DNA of 64,000 bases from a virus. The notes beneath the pieces are model-generated. The model saw nothing but the letters and a program-made list of their open reading frames with translations. It was not told the origin of the DNA and did not search any database. Positions 42,841 through 50,644 of the stretch are shown here, one piece after another. The stretch covers positions 26,206 to 90,205 of the IMG/VR virus record IMGVR_UViG_3300045141_000107. The stretch is one strand, 5' to 3'. A program made the position numbers and the translations under genes. How positions within the stretch are numbered: the stretch's first letter is position 1; each line of letters opens with the position of its first letter.

Positions 42841-44502
42841 CTACTTCCTCTTGGCCGCGAGGCGACCTTCAAGCTCAGGAACCAGTTGCATGTAGCGATC
42901 TGCTTCCTCGGTAGCCTTGCTGGGATCGGAGAACTTCTCAGCGCTCGCGTGCCCAGGCTCCTGAGAAATGCCATCGCCGCCGATCTCACCAAGCTGCACG
43001 TAAGGCTCGAGATCCTTGGTCATCTCCTCGAACAGCTCGTGGTTGGTGTTGTACAGCTTGAGGTACTGATCGCGCTTGGCAGGAGGCACCTTGCCGCTGT
43101 CTACGAGTTTGTCAACCGCCGTACTGGCCTTGGTGTCGTCCAGTTCCTTGCGGATGGACTTGATGGCGTCAGCGTTCTCGTTGTTCTGCGTCTTCAAGGC
43201 GTTGTACCCTGCCAGGACCACTTCGGCAATGTCGGCATCGGCATCGAATTTGAAGCCAGCAGCAGCGAACTTGGTACGTGTGCTCTCGAGCGAAGCTGCG
43301 CTGCCGAAAGCACCCTCGATCGCATCGGTAGCTGCCTGGTCATCACTCAATGCCAGCCCGAAGTTCTTGTTGAGATGTGCGATGAGATCCGCGTACTTCA
43401 TGTCCTCATCTTCCTCGTCGTCCTCTTCCTCATCTTCGTCCTCTTCAACGTCTTCATCGGACGCCTCAGGGGAATACCCTGTGAAGAAGGAACGATCATC
43501 GTCCTCTTCTTCGTCCTTATGTGTGCCGTCGTCAAATTCCCAAAGCACATCGCCAAACAACCCTATCTGGATACGGTTGTCGGCTTTGCCTTCACCAAAC
43601 TTGACAGCAGGCATCTGCTTGAAAAACGGACGGTTTGTCAGGCCGCCACCAAACAGAACGTTTTTGACCGTCTTGCCATCTGGTCCAGTAAACGCACCAA
43701 TCTCGGCACTGAAGTAACGGTATATGTCCCGCTCCAGCAGTGACCTGCCAAGGTCCGTCCACTCAACATCAGCAAACAGCCCAACGTGGTTCTGTCCGCC
43801 TATTTCGCTAGCTCCGTGGTGTACGTTCCTGAACCAACCTAGCGCCTTGCCTCTGTCATGGCCTTCGTCGACCATGATGTCCGTTCCAAGTATCTTTGCG
43901 TCGAAGTGGCGCTTGACGGAACGTAGCACTGGCGCTGTAAAGTCGAGATCCCCGTACCACGGATGCTTGAATTTGCCCTCGGGCAAAACAGGTACGCGAC
44001 TACTGTACCGACCGTTCTCCTCCTTTAGGACTAGAGTAGGTAATGCGAAGAACTCTGTCAGATGTGCGTCAGCGGTATGCTCACCCACACCAGCAGAACG
44101 GGCGTGTGCTAGAAGATGTGATCGAGCTCTTGCCTTTGCGGCTGACGACACTCCTGTCACCTGATTCACCCTAGCCAGTGCATTGCGTAGATGGTTTAGG
44201 TCTAGCTTGCCGCTGGCGTTGTGATGAGGCAGTTTACGGACCTTTGTACCGTTCACTGTCTCAACAATTGCGTATGCGGAATCCGGCAGGCTGGCGCGAC
44301 TCTTGATGACTGCAAGGTCATCGTTCTTTTTGCCTATTGCTTCTGGGTGCGCTTGTTTCACTGCGCCAATGCATGCACGAATCGCGTCTACATCACTACC
44401 TCCACGTTTGAGGGTACTGTTTGCTGCGGCGACACATACGCTTTTCGCAGCCGCAGACCAGTTCTTAGCTGGTCTAGGTGGGTTCTTGACGGTCCAAGGC
44501 AT
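42841..44502 (-). CDS. Prohead protease fused to scaffold-like domain
   Basis: A 553-aa protein. Residues 1-55 resemble a ChaB-type small domain (PPRPAKNWSAAAKSVCVAA). Residues 150-320 match the Mu I-type prohead protease (VDEGHDRGKALGWFRNVHHG, VEWTDLGRSLLERDIYRYFS). Residues 335-370 are a long Asp/Glu run. The rest is a helical, coiled-coil scaffold-like part (ADAIKSIRKELDDTKAS, YLKLYNTNHELFEEMTKDLE), as in self-cleaving Mu I/Z proteins. An internal start giving the scaffold alone is likely (MKYADLIAHL at the acid-run end). It cuts itself out during maturation. Confidence 0.78.
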   Translation of the reverse strand: MPWTVKNPPRPAKNWSAAAKSVCVAAANSTLKRGGSDVDAIRACIGAVKQAHPEAIGKKNDDLAVIKSRASLPDSAYAIVETVNGTKVRKLPHHNASGKLDLNHLRNALARVNQVTGVSSAAKARARSHLLAHARSAGVGEHTADAHLTEFFALPTLVLKEENGRYSSRVPVLPEGKFKHPWYGDLDFTAPVLRSVKRHFDAKILGTDIMVDEGHDRGKALGWFRNVHHGASEIGGQNHVGLFADVEWTDLGRSLLERDIYRYFSAEIGAFTGPDGKTVKNVLFGGGLTNRPFFKQMPAVKFGEGKADNRIQIGLFGDVLWEFDDGTHKDEEEDDDRSFFTGYSPEASDEDVEEDEDEEEDDEEDEDMKYADLIAHLNKNFGLALSDDQAATDAIEGAFGSAASLESTRTKFAAAGFKFDADADIAEVVLAGYNALKTQNNENADAIKSIRKELDDTKASTAVDKLVDSGKVPPAKRDQYLKLYNTNHELFEEMTKDLEPYVQLGEIGGDGISQEPGHASAEKFSDPSKATEEADRYMQLVPELEGRLAAKRK

Positions 44503-44504
44503 AA

Positions 44505-45947
44505 CTACGTCCTAGTCTGTGCTGGTCGCGTTGGTTGTCGCCTCGTTGCAGCAGGAGCCGCTGCTGGTTGCGCGGGGGCTACGGGAGCCACTGGTGCTGG
44601 AGTCGGTTTAGCTGCTACTTTCGCTGCGGTTGCAGCCTGCTTCTGAGCGACCTTTACCTGGGATACGCCTGATTGCGCTTGCTGTCGTTCGTTGATGTTC
44701 GCAATCATATCAGCTTCTTTCTTGTCGTAGTCGATCTCGTCTTCAAACCCAAGCATTTCTGCCATTTTTCGCTCTAGTGCCAACCAGAACTCAGGGCTTG
44801 TGTTTACCTGACGAGCAGCGCTGATATGTTGGAAGATTTCCTTTGTCAATACCTTTAGGTCAGTGCTTGGTGGTAGCAACTTGATCTGAGGGTATTTCTG
44901 GCTATTGAAATTCCAGTCGATCAACTCTGGAATAACATAACTGTTGACCACCTGAGCAATGTCGTCACGCAGTGCAGTGAGTGACAACAGCAGCATTTCG
45001 AGCTGCGTTTGCCCCAGGGAGTAAGAACCGCCAGAAACGGTCGTCCCCATGTTGATGATCTGGCCCAACACAGCTTTTGCCATTTCGATGTCATGATGGT
45101 CAATCAAAGGCATACTGTCTGCCACTTGTCGGGTCTCATGAATCTCCATGCTGTAGCCTTCGGGTACGATAATGCTGGTGTTCACGCCCACGTTGTCGAG
45201 TGCGTTCTGGAATGCCTTGCGCTCGCTGTCCTGTACACCCGGAGGCATGCTACCTTCACGGATAGGAATAGCATTCAGGGCGTAGGCCAGGTGAGAGATG
45301 TAGTACAGCTTGTGCTTCATCTCATAGTGGCCGTAAGCCGGAAGCATCATGGAGCGCCCGTACAGGGGGTTGTGCTCTTTGCCCTGCACAAACAGGACGC
45401 ACTTCTCTTTGGGGATGATTACGTTGCCGTCCGGCAAAATCTGCGTGACACCGTTGAAGCCACCCTTGCTATCCATTCGGATAATAATTGAGTGGCGAGG
45501 GCGAGGAGCAAGCTTACGTAGGACCGTATGCCCATTGCGCACCTCATGCACTTTCTCCAGAACCTCTGCCCCTGTGAGTACAAACTTGGCAATGTTCTGG
45601 ATTACTCCTGACCAGGGAGTAGTCATGCCACCAAGCTCAGGCGGGTTTACCAACTGAGCCTGTATGAAGTTTGCTTCCTGGGTGCCACCATCTACTGCCT
45701 TGACGCGCAGTTCACCAGCACGAATAGGCATAGTGAGAATGCGGTAAAGAGACATAGCTTGACCATCGGTCTGTACCATCCTGTCCAAGTCGGCAAGAGT
45801 TACTGCACTCTCGTCGAATAACTCTTCGACATCAAACAGGGAGAACGGCGAGATAATAGACTTACCTAGCTCTGTCAGGCTAGGCTTGTCCCTGGTCTCC
45901 TCCGGCTGTAGGTCCTTGACTATGTTCCTTGGTCGTCCTGGTGGCAT
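44505..45947 (-). CDS. Portal protein (Mu gp29 / DUF935-like)
   Basis: A 480-aa portal. The order after the large terminase and motifs such as YRILTMPIRAGELRVKAV, FVLTGAEVLEKVHEVRNGHT and INMGTTVSGGSYSLGQTQLE fit the DUF935/SPP1-like portal group. The C-terminal 40 residues are Ala/Pro-rich (AAKVAAKPTPAPVAPVAP). It forms the 12-mer through which DNA is pumped. Confidence 0.85.
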   Translation of the reverse strand: MPPGRPRNIVKDLQPEETRDKPSLTELGKSIISPFSLFDVEELFDESAVTLADLDRMVQTDGQAMSLYRILTMPIRAGELRVKAVDGGTQEANFIQAQLVNPPELGGMTTPWSGVIQNIAKFVLTGAEVLEKVHEVRNGHTVLRKLAPRPRHSIIIRMDSKGGFNGVTQILPDGNVIIPKEKCVLFVQGKEHNPLYGRSMMLPAYGHYEMKHKLYYISHLAYALNAIPIREGSMPPGVQDSERKAFQNALDNVGVNTSIIVPEGYSMEIHETRQVADSMPLIDHHDIEMAKAVLGQIINMGTTVSGGSYSLGQTQLEMLLLSLTALRDDIAQVVNSYVIPELIDWNFNSQKYPQIKLLPPSTDLKVLTKEIFQHISAARQVNTSPEFWLALERKMAEMLGFEDEIDYDKKEADMIANINERQQAQSGVSQVKVAQKQAATAAKVAAKPTPAPVAPVAPAQPAAAPAATRRQPTRPAQTRT

Positions 45948-45961
45948 TAGGTCATATCGTA

Positions 45962-47743
45962 CTAAAATCCCTTCAGGCTAGCAAAAGTAGATCGCAAGTC
46001 CATACCTGCTGGAACTAGGTCCTGCAACCGTAGTCCTCCACCACCTGGCCCCTCGAGAGCACCACCCACATGCAAGTCTTCTATTCTACCGCGCCCGTAT
46101 ATGTTAGCGGCTGCTTTCGCATAATTATCCGCGTGGCGATAGTGGTCATCACCCACTTTCAGCCATACAGCTACGGTGTTACCCTTGGCGTCTTCTTGCA
46201 GGTCGCGCTTCATGTTGGTCATCTGCTTGATGAACTCTTCCTGTTCCTCGTTCAGGTTCTTCAGGGGGTCACCAACCAGAAACGCCATACCATCGATCCA
46301 GTCCTGAGCACTATCGTCCAGAGTTTCAGTTCTGTCCAAGTGCATAGTGCTGGTCTCGGTTTCCTGTTCCTTCTTGCGCTTTTCCTGCTCACGCCGTTTG
46401 TTCTCGGTTATATACTTCTTCTCCTCACGCTGGTCCTTGTAGTATGCCATATACATACGCCCACGGAAGCGTTGTACTAGATCTCTCGCGTTGTGCTTGT
46501 TGGGGAGGGCGTCAATAATTCCAGACCGCACACGGTACAGACTAATGATGCTATCAATTTTGTAGAAGTCGTTGGTAACACCGAAAGCAACCACGGCCAT
46601 TCTGCCGGTGGGAAGGACTCTTCGTACAACCCAGTGGAGTAAATCACCTTGATCGACTCCAATAACGTTGAAACCTGTATCTGGGATGGATGCCTGCATT
46701 GTCCTGAGGATAGTATCACGGGTGATAAGGCCCTCGCCGGTAAGGTACGGCAGACCAAGGTCAAAGTTGTGGAAACGCTTGCGAGCGAAGTTGGTATTCT
46801 TACGCTCTACCTTGCGCCACTCTGCCCAAACGCTCGTAGCTGTAACGTATGTGAAGGTCAGTGGATTGATCCAGTACCCACGCATGCCGTCAGCAGGGGC
46901 TACCAAACGACCCTGGTCATCGTATACAGCATCCGTCGCCTTCTGTGGGTGTTTGGCTACCCATGCACCGTTACGACGGTTCAGCTTTACGCCGCATCTT
47001 CGGCACCCGAAGTATGGAGTCCCACCCTTCCGTTTGAGGAGGTTGTGCTCGAAGGTAACGTCCTGCCACTTGCCGCAGCTTGTGCATCTAACAAGCCAGT
47101 GTCTTTGATCAGTATCTTTATAGAGCGCATTGATGCCAAAGTCGGGGATGCTCGGCGTACTGAAGCGCCAGAACCACTTGAGCTTGCTAGCACCCACCCT
47201 TTTCTCGAAAGTGTCCATGACGTCTTGAGCAGAAAAATCATATTCGTCGTTGACGATGATGTCTGCAGGGACAGAAATAGCCTGGCTGTGTTTCTGAGCA
47301 CCGCGGAAGTATAGCGTACTCGCGCCCATACGTTTGAGCGTGGCATTGTCAACATTGCCCATCCTGGCACTGAGGTAGTTAGAAGCCTTGATAACTGGCG
47401 CAAATCTAGCTTGTGAGAATTCAAAAACGTCCTTTGCCGTCGGCATGGTGTAGATTGCCGTAATATTGTGGGTGTCGCAATAATACAGCAGCTTGCATAT
47501 CTGGCATGTCGTCATACCGATCTGTGAGCCCTTCTGGGCCACAATAAGCGGGTGCCAGTCCCTATATACATCCACCATAGGCAGGTGGTCCTTGAACTCC
47601 AGGGGCTCCAATTTTTCGGTGCGCAAATTTGCCCTTGCAGACATCCAAGTAATAGGGTCTATATCACCCAATATTTCGCTAGCTACAGTAGGGTTGTCCT
47701 TTATCAGTTCTGCAAAGCCAGCGGTTACGTCACTTATCGACAT
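45962..47743 (-). CDS. Terminase large subunit (GpA-like)
   Basis: A 593-aa packaging motor. N-terminal ATPase: VAQKGSQIGMTT near residue 69 (P-loop of the GpA family) and IIVNDEYDF near 163 (Walker B, Asp-Glu). A zinc-ribbon insert with CTSC and CRRC near 218-250 is typical of GpA-type terminases. The nuclease domain starts at NVIGVDQGDLLHW near 362. A charged KK/EE-rich linker (EKRKKEQETETS) near 440 is unusual. It makes a cut and drives DNA into the head. Confidence 0.88.
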   Translation of the reverse strand: MSISDVTAGFAELIKDNPTVASEILGDIDPITWMSARANLRTEKLEPLEFKDHLPMVDVYRDWHPLIVAQKGSQIGMTTCQICKLLYYCDTHNITAIYTMPTAKDVFEFSQARFAPVIKASNYLSARMGNVDNATLKRMGASTLYFRGAQKHSQAISVPADIIVNDEYDFSAQDVMDTFEKRVGASKLKWFWRFSTPSIPDFGINALYKDTDQRHWLVRCTSCGKWQDVTFEHNLLKRKGGTPYFGCRRCGVKLNRRNGAWVAKHPQKATDAVYDDQGRLVAPADGMRGYWINPLTFTYVTATSVWAEWRKVERKNTNFARKRFHNFDLGLPYLTGEGLITRDTILRTMQASIPDTGFNVIGVDQGDLLHWVVRRVLPTGRMAVVAFGVTNDFYKIDSIISLYRVRSGIIDALPNKHNARDLVQRFRGRMYMAYYKDQREEKKYITENKRREQEKRKKEQETETSTMHLDRTETLDDSAQDWIDGMAFLVGDPLKNLNEEQEEFIKQMTNMKRDLQEDAKGNTVAVWLKVGDDHYRHADNYAKAAANIYGRGRIEDLHVGGALEGPGGGGLRLQDLVPAGMDLRSTFASLKGF

Positions 47744-47888
47744 ACTTCTTCAATTCTTCGTACAACTGAGCCAATTGCCTGCGGATTTCCTCCTTACGCG
47801 CAGGCGTTGTCTCTGGGTCCTTGAACTCCGCGGACATCTGGTCTATCTGTGCATTCACAGAAAGAATCAGGTTGGTCATGGAGTCCAT
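47730..47888 (-). CDS. 52-aa coiled-coil protein before TerL
   Basis: A gene starting in a TGATG overlap and overlapping the TerL start by 14 bases. The product is a single amphipathic helical protein (MTNLILSVNAQIDQMSAEF, ARKEEIRRQLAQLYEELKKY). Coupling with TerL suggests a packaging cofactor. The family is not recognised. Confidence 0.6.
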   Translation of the reverse strand: MDSMTNLILSVNAQIDQMSAEFKDPETTPARKEEIRRQLAQLYEELKKYVDK

Positions 47889-48085
47889 CAGTTCATACTC
47901 TTTGTCTCTATGTATGGTTTCATGATCATGTCAGCAATCTGATCTAGCGGGTGACAGCTCAGCACCGCACCCGTCAGTTCGCCCCGCCGTATCTGTACTA
48001 TTAGCGCAAGGCATCTGGGGCAAACATAGTCCTGGGGAGGGTTGGGGGAATCTGGCGGTTGGTCTTGGGACTGGCGTCGGCTCAT
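47888..48085 (-). CDS. Small zinc-binding protein, 65 aa
   Basis: The start overlaps the preceding stop as ATGA. After a polar N-terminus it has YVCPRCLALIVQIRRGELTG and a later Cys-His pair (LSCHPLDQ), together one plausible zinc site. It ends in a helical tail. It lies in the small-gene cluster between TerS and TerL. The function is unknown. Confidence 0.6.
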   Translation of the reverse strand: MSRRQSQDQPPDSPNPPQDYVCPRCLALIVQIRRGELTGAVLSCHPLDQIADMIMKPYIETKSMN

Positions 48086-48270
48086 GGAACGTTATTGGTC
48101 CCGGACCGCACCGTATCGCCACTATGTATATCACTATGCTTATTACGATGAGCGATATGAGATGGCGTTTCACTGAGGTTGAGTTTGCTCCTACACCATC
48201 TGCATCGTGGGTACCTTGCCTGCTTCAGTTTCCCACACGCACACTCGTCAAGTTGCATGCGTTTATCCAT
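48082..48270 (-). CDS. Small zinc-binding protein, 62 aa
   Basis: Starts at ATG 48270, within the end of a membrane-peptide gene. The pattern ECACGKLKQARYPRCRWCRSK has four cysteines in a CxC...CxxC knuckle, basic throughout; the rest is Ser/His-rich and disordered. It may bind nucleic acid. The upstream frame to 48333 lacks a ribosome site, so I prefer the shorter form. Confidence 0.6.
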   Translation of the reverse strand: MDKRMQLDECACGKLKQARYPRCRWCRSKLNLSETPSHIAHRNKHSDIHSGDTVRSGTNNVP

Positions 48271-48397
48271 CCCACGACTCATGCTCGTGCTCGATGTACT
48301 CCCTGTGCTGGTTCGCATCCCACCAGATTGCATAGACCATCAGGAGTACCACGCCAGCAAAGGCACCAGCACCAATCAAAATACTATTCTTCTTCAT
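48263..48397 (-). CDS. 44-aa single-pass membrane protein
   Basis: The start lies inside the end of TerS (ATGAAGAAGAAT). Residues 6-26 are hydrophobic (ILIGAGAFAGVVLLMVYAIW), followed by an acidic and His-rich tail (QHREYIEHEHESWDG). The layout suggests a membrane peptide, perhaps linked to exclusion or host takeover. No family is recognised. Confidence 0.55.
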   Translation of the reverse strand: MKKNSILIGAGAFAGVVLLMVYAIWWDANQHREYIEHEHESWDG

Positions 48398-49028
48398 CAG
48401 CAAACGCCTCCTGTCGTGCAACCCTGATAGCGCGGCTCGCCTGGCCGCTTACGTTGGACAATTGCCCGATCAGGATCCGCTGTTGTTCTGGTGGTAGCTG
48501 GTCAAAGCTTACCTTCAGCTCGTTCTTCCTCTGGTCGTAGTAGGTAATAGCGCCACCCTGAGGTGTTGTTATAGACTGCCCGTTGCTCTTCTTCAGGATG
48601 CGCTCGCGCTCCTCGCGCGTGAACTTCATGAGGTTGATTGCCTCACCCACGTTCTTGGGAAACATACCATAGCGCTTGGGGTAACGCAAGACCTCACGCA
48701 TGATATGCTGGATCTGAGTCAGTACCTTGGCGGTCTCAATGTCGTCCATTGCCAACTGCTGCAAGACGGGGTCTTCGCTGGTGCGCAGCATCCGCTGTAG
48801 CTCGTTGTGGTAGACGGCAGCTTTCGCTTCCCAGTCAAACTTGTCCCGCCATCTGGTAATGGTACCCACGGAAACTTCAGTACGTAGTTTCTCTTTGCAG
48901 ATCTTCGCAGTCTGGCTCGCGTTCTGCTCGTTGTGCAGCCAGATCCTAAACACCTTCTCGCGGAAAGCAGGCAAGTAGTGCGTCTGCTGTGCCCGCATTC
49001 TGCTTTCTCTCATTACTTTACGGCCCAT
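48384..49028 (-). CDS. Terminase small subunit-like protein
   Basis: A 214-aa protein heading the packaging/head block. The N-terminal 60 residues hold a helix-turn-helix (NASQTAKICKEKLRTEVSVG then TITRWRDKFDW) used by small terminases to bind the packaging site. The rest is helical (VLQQLAMDDIETAKVLTQIQ) with a charged end (EAFADEEE). Position five genes from TerL, with four small genes between, fits. The start is near a -10-like sequence, so the leader may be only about two bases. Confidence 0.72.
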   Translation of the reverse strand: MGRKVMRESRMRAQQTHYLPAFREKVFRIWLHNEQNASQTAKICKEKLRTEVSVGTITRWRDKFDWEAKAAVYHNELQRMLRTSEDPVLQQLAMDDIETAKVLTQIQHIMREVLRYPKRYGMFPKNVGEAINLMKFTREERERILKKSNGQSITTPQGGAITYYDQRKNELKVSFDQLPPEQQRILIGQLSNVSGQASRAIRVARQEAFADEEE

Positions 49029-49036
49029 ATGCCCTT

Positions 49037-49046
49037 ATGATATACT
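49037..49046. promoter_or_regulatory. Overlapping divergent -10 elements
   Basis: The sequence ATGATATACT reads as TATACT (49041-49046) rightward and TATCAT (49042-49037) leftward. They would start the plus-strand small genes near 49053 and the small terminase near 49030, so the two operons could compete for RNA polymerase. Confidence 0.45.
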
Positions 49047-49082
49047 TCAGCGCGTAATTCATGCAACATAGGTACGCAAGGG

Positions 49083-49352
49083 GTGGCAGTCTACAAACTG
49101 AAGCAAGGTACCATCGAAACCAACTATCACTACGAAGTCGTGGGCGCGTCTCGCGCGTATATACACCTGTTAGGTAGGGACATTACAGATGTCATCCACA
49201 GACCCGAAGGACGCGGAATCCGGAAACAGTCGCTACAAAGAGCTCCGCAGTCTGCCAAATCACAACAAGAAGCCAGATTGTCCTCTTTGCAAGCACAACA
49301 AAGAGGCTTTCGGCAGTACGGTAAAAACGTGCTACGAAAGCGATTCACCTAA
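49083..49352 (+). CDS. Small basic protein, 89 aa (C-terminus uncertain)
   Basis: The GTG start follows GCAAGG closely. The first 45 residues look coding (VYKLKQGTIETNYHYEVVGA, YIHLLGRDITDVI). The latter half is Arg/Gln-rich and overlaps a different, better-looking frame (49189). Either both are real, or the first gene is truncated or frameshifted here. No family is recognised. Confidence 0.4.
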   Translation: MAVYKLKQGTIETNYHYEVVGASRAYIHLLGRDITDVIHRPEGRGIRKQSLQRAPQSAKSQQEARLSSLQAQQRGFRQYGKNVLRKRFT

Positions 49353-49404
49353 CGCAGGAGAAGATACCAAGACCTTTATTGAGGGATCAAAGCAAACTTA
49401 CTAG
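49189..49404 (+). CDS. Small zinc-binding protein, 71 aa
   Basis: Starts at ATG 49189 with GTAGGGA upstream. It holds CPLCKHNKEAFGSTVKTCYE, which can supply three Cys plus a His for zinc binding. The rest is polar. It overlaps the 89-aa frame by 164 bases, so one of the two may be wrong. The next small gene starts two bases after its stop. Confidence 0.55.
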   Translation: MSSTDPKDAESGNSRYKELRSLPNHNKKPDCPLCKHNKEAFGSTVKTCYESDSPNAGEDTKTFIEGSKQTY

Positions 49405-49405
49405 C

Positions 49406-49492
49406 GTGCGCATCGTCATCTTTCTGATGATTTTGCTATTCCTTATGCTCCTGTACGTCCTGATAATAGAGTTCTTCAAGGGGATTTCATGA
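49406..49492 (+). CDS. 28-aa hydrophobic membrane peptide
   Basis: A GTG-started peptide in which residues 3-21 are all hydrophobic (IVIFLMILLFLMLLYVLII), followed by EFFKGIS. It ends in an ATGA overlap with the next gene, which supports its being translated. Such phage micro-proteins often act on membrane potential or exclusion, but no homologue can be named. Confidence 0.5.
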   Translation: MRIVIFLMILLFLMLLYVLIIEFFKGIS

Positions 49493-49749
49493 CCAGAGTA
49501 GATCGTGAATACGGTTTCATCGAGGATGCTGAAGGTGATCCTACAGTCTATACCGTCACAGTAGAGGGCAGTCACACAGCAGACCAGGACCAGCTAGATC
49601 GCATACTTCAGTTCGTCCTCGTAGAACTTGGTGTCGATACATCCTGGCAGATCGCCCCTCCAGATCCTACTCCTGAGGAATTGCCTCCTCCGCAAGTTCC
49701 TCCTCTCCCAGATGTACCACCGGAGAACCAACCCACTGGTCAAATCTAG
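49489..49749 (+). CDS. Hypothetical protein, 86 aa, Pro-rich end
   Basis: Starts in an ATGA overlap. The first 60 residues have a compact alpha/beta pattern (DREYGFIEDAEGDPTVYTVT, QDQLDRILQFVLVELGVDTS). The last 25 are Pro/Leu-rich (PTPEELPPPQVPPLPDVPPE). No family is recognised. Confidence 0.6.
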   Translation: MTRVDREYGFIEDAEGDPTVYTVTVEGSHTADQDQLDRILQFVLVELGVDTSWQIAPPDPTPEELPPPQVPPLPDVPPENQPTGQI

Positions 49750-49906
49750 GAGAATCAAGATTCTCCGTAAGCCAGCTAAGGAAAAATGCTGGTACACCAA
49801 CAAAATAATCTTCGCATCTTATAGGGATGCAGAGAAGTCATCACATGGCATGCGAGTCTATATCTGTCGCTGGTGTATGAAGTATCACCTTACCAGGAAT
49901 ATGTAG
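49712..49906 (+). CDS. Small zinc-ribbon protein, 64 aa
   Basis: The C-terminal part, KCWYTNKIIFASYRDAEKSS then RVYICRWCMKYHLTR, is a common small phage zinc domain: Cys-x-x-Thr/Ser-Gly-Lys-like start, CxxC, and a final His-Leu-Thr-x. The start is uncertain; ATG 49712 lies in the end of the preceding gene and has no good ribosome site. A later non-ATG start is possible. Confidence 0.55.
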   Translation: MYHRRTNPLVKSRRIKILRKPAKEKCWYTNKIIFASYRDAEKSSHGMRVYICRWCMKYHLTRNM

Positions 49907-50247
49907 GGTCTCCCTATATGTATAGTGTATACGCTCGTAGCGCATCGCGCGTACCTTAGTAGGGTTGCAGTAGGGGTGTAGGGGGCACCCGGAAACTTTG
50001 TGTTTGTCTCAGCGGGTACCCTAAGCGGACATTAGAAGCGTCGTTGTCTGCGTCGTTTGAAACGGATCTTGTTCGAGATCGTAAGTACCTTCCCGTGTGC
50101 CGTTGGTAGGGTGGCATGGCGCGGGCCGGTACCTTGCGCTTGCTAGCTGCCTCTGCGCCAGCGCTGGCAGGCGCGGCAGGCAGGCGCTTTGCCGTTGTCC
50201 GCGGGTAGAACGCTTGTTCTGGCGCTGCCCTGGTGCGCAAGTAGGCA
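49907..50247. other. Gene-free stretch, start of the GCGC-rich island
   Basis: About 340 bases with no convincing gene. The first 150 resemble ordinary phage sequence; from about 50110 the DNA turns into GC-rich words (GCGCTTGC, GCAGGC, GCCAGCGC). Open frames exist on the minus strand but have Arg/Pro-rich, non-coding-like content. Confidence 0.5.
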
Positions 50248-50277
50248 ACAAAAAAGCGCTGCCGTGTTGGCAGCGCT
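50248..50277 (-). terminator. Strong intrinsic terminator of the island genes
   Basis: On the minus strand AGCGCTGCC (50277-50269) pairs perfectly with GGCAGCGCT (50263-50255) around a five-base loop. TTTTTTGT follows (the T run is at 50255-50248). It ends leftward transcription from the island. Confidence 0.82.
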
Positions 50278-50299
50278 TGCGCTTGCGGACTGACGTAGG

Positions 50300-50593
50300 T
50301 CAGTCTGGCGAGTCGGAGTAATAGCGCCAACGGCGCAGGCGTTGTACGGCAGCGATAACCTCTGCCTGCCATTCTGTGAGCGCTGGCGCTAGCGAGTAAC
50401 GCGGTGCGGTGTAGTAGCTGGCACCGTTGGAATGGCAATCGACAACGGTGTAGCGCGGTGCCGTTGGCACTGCCTCACTGGCAGTGACAATGGTGTAGAT
50501 CCGCGCCTGCGCAGGCAGTGAGGCAGCGCAGGCTAGCCTAGGGTAGCGGTGCCATACGGCAGGCGCGGCAGTGAGGTTAGTTGTGGCATGCAT
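50300..50593 (-). CDS. Hypothetical protein, 97 aa, in the island
   Basis: An open frame just upstream of the terminator. It has a reasonable amino-acid mix with aromatic residues (YTVVDCHSNGASYYTAPRYS) and a helical end (EWQAEVIAAVQRLRRWRYY). There is no clear ribosome site. It follows the Ala-rich gene after a 50-base gap. It shares the odd base composition of the island. It is plausible but unproven. Confidence 0.42.
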   Translation of the reverse strand: MHATTNLTAAPAVWHRYPRLACAASLPAQARIYTIVTASEAVPTAPRYTVVDCHSNGASYYTAPRYSLAPALTEWQAEVIAAVQRLRRWRYYSDSPD

Positions 50594-50644
50594 GGCGGTA
50601 AGCCTAGCGGTGCGGCAGGCAGTGAGCCTGCCGCAGGCAGCTAG

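Noticed and set aside
43076-43717. Plus-strand frame of 213 aa with a long Ser run
   Set aside because: The Ser run is the reverse reading of the Asp/Glu run in the prohead protease gene. The minus-strand frame has recognisable protease motifs.
49956-50438. Minus-strand frame of 160 aa at the start of the GC-rich island
   Set aside because: It runs through the strong terminator hairpin and is Arg/Pro/Ala-rich without a start signal.
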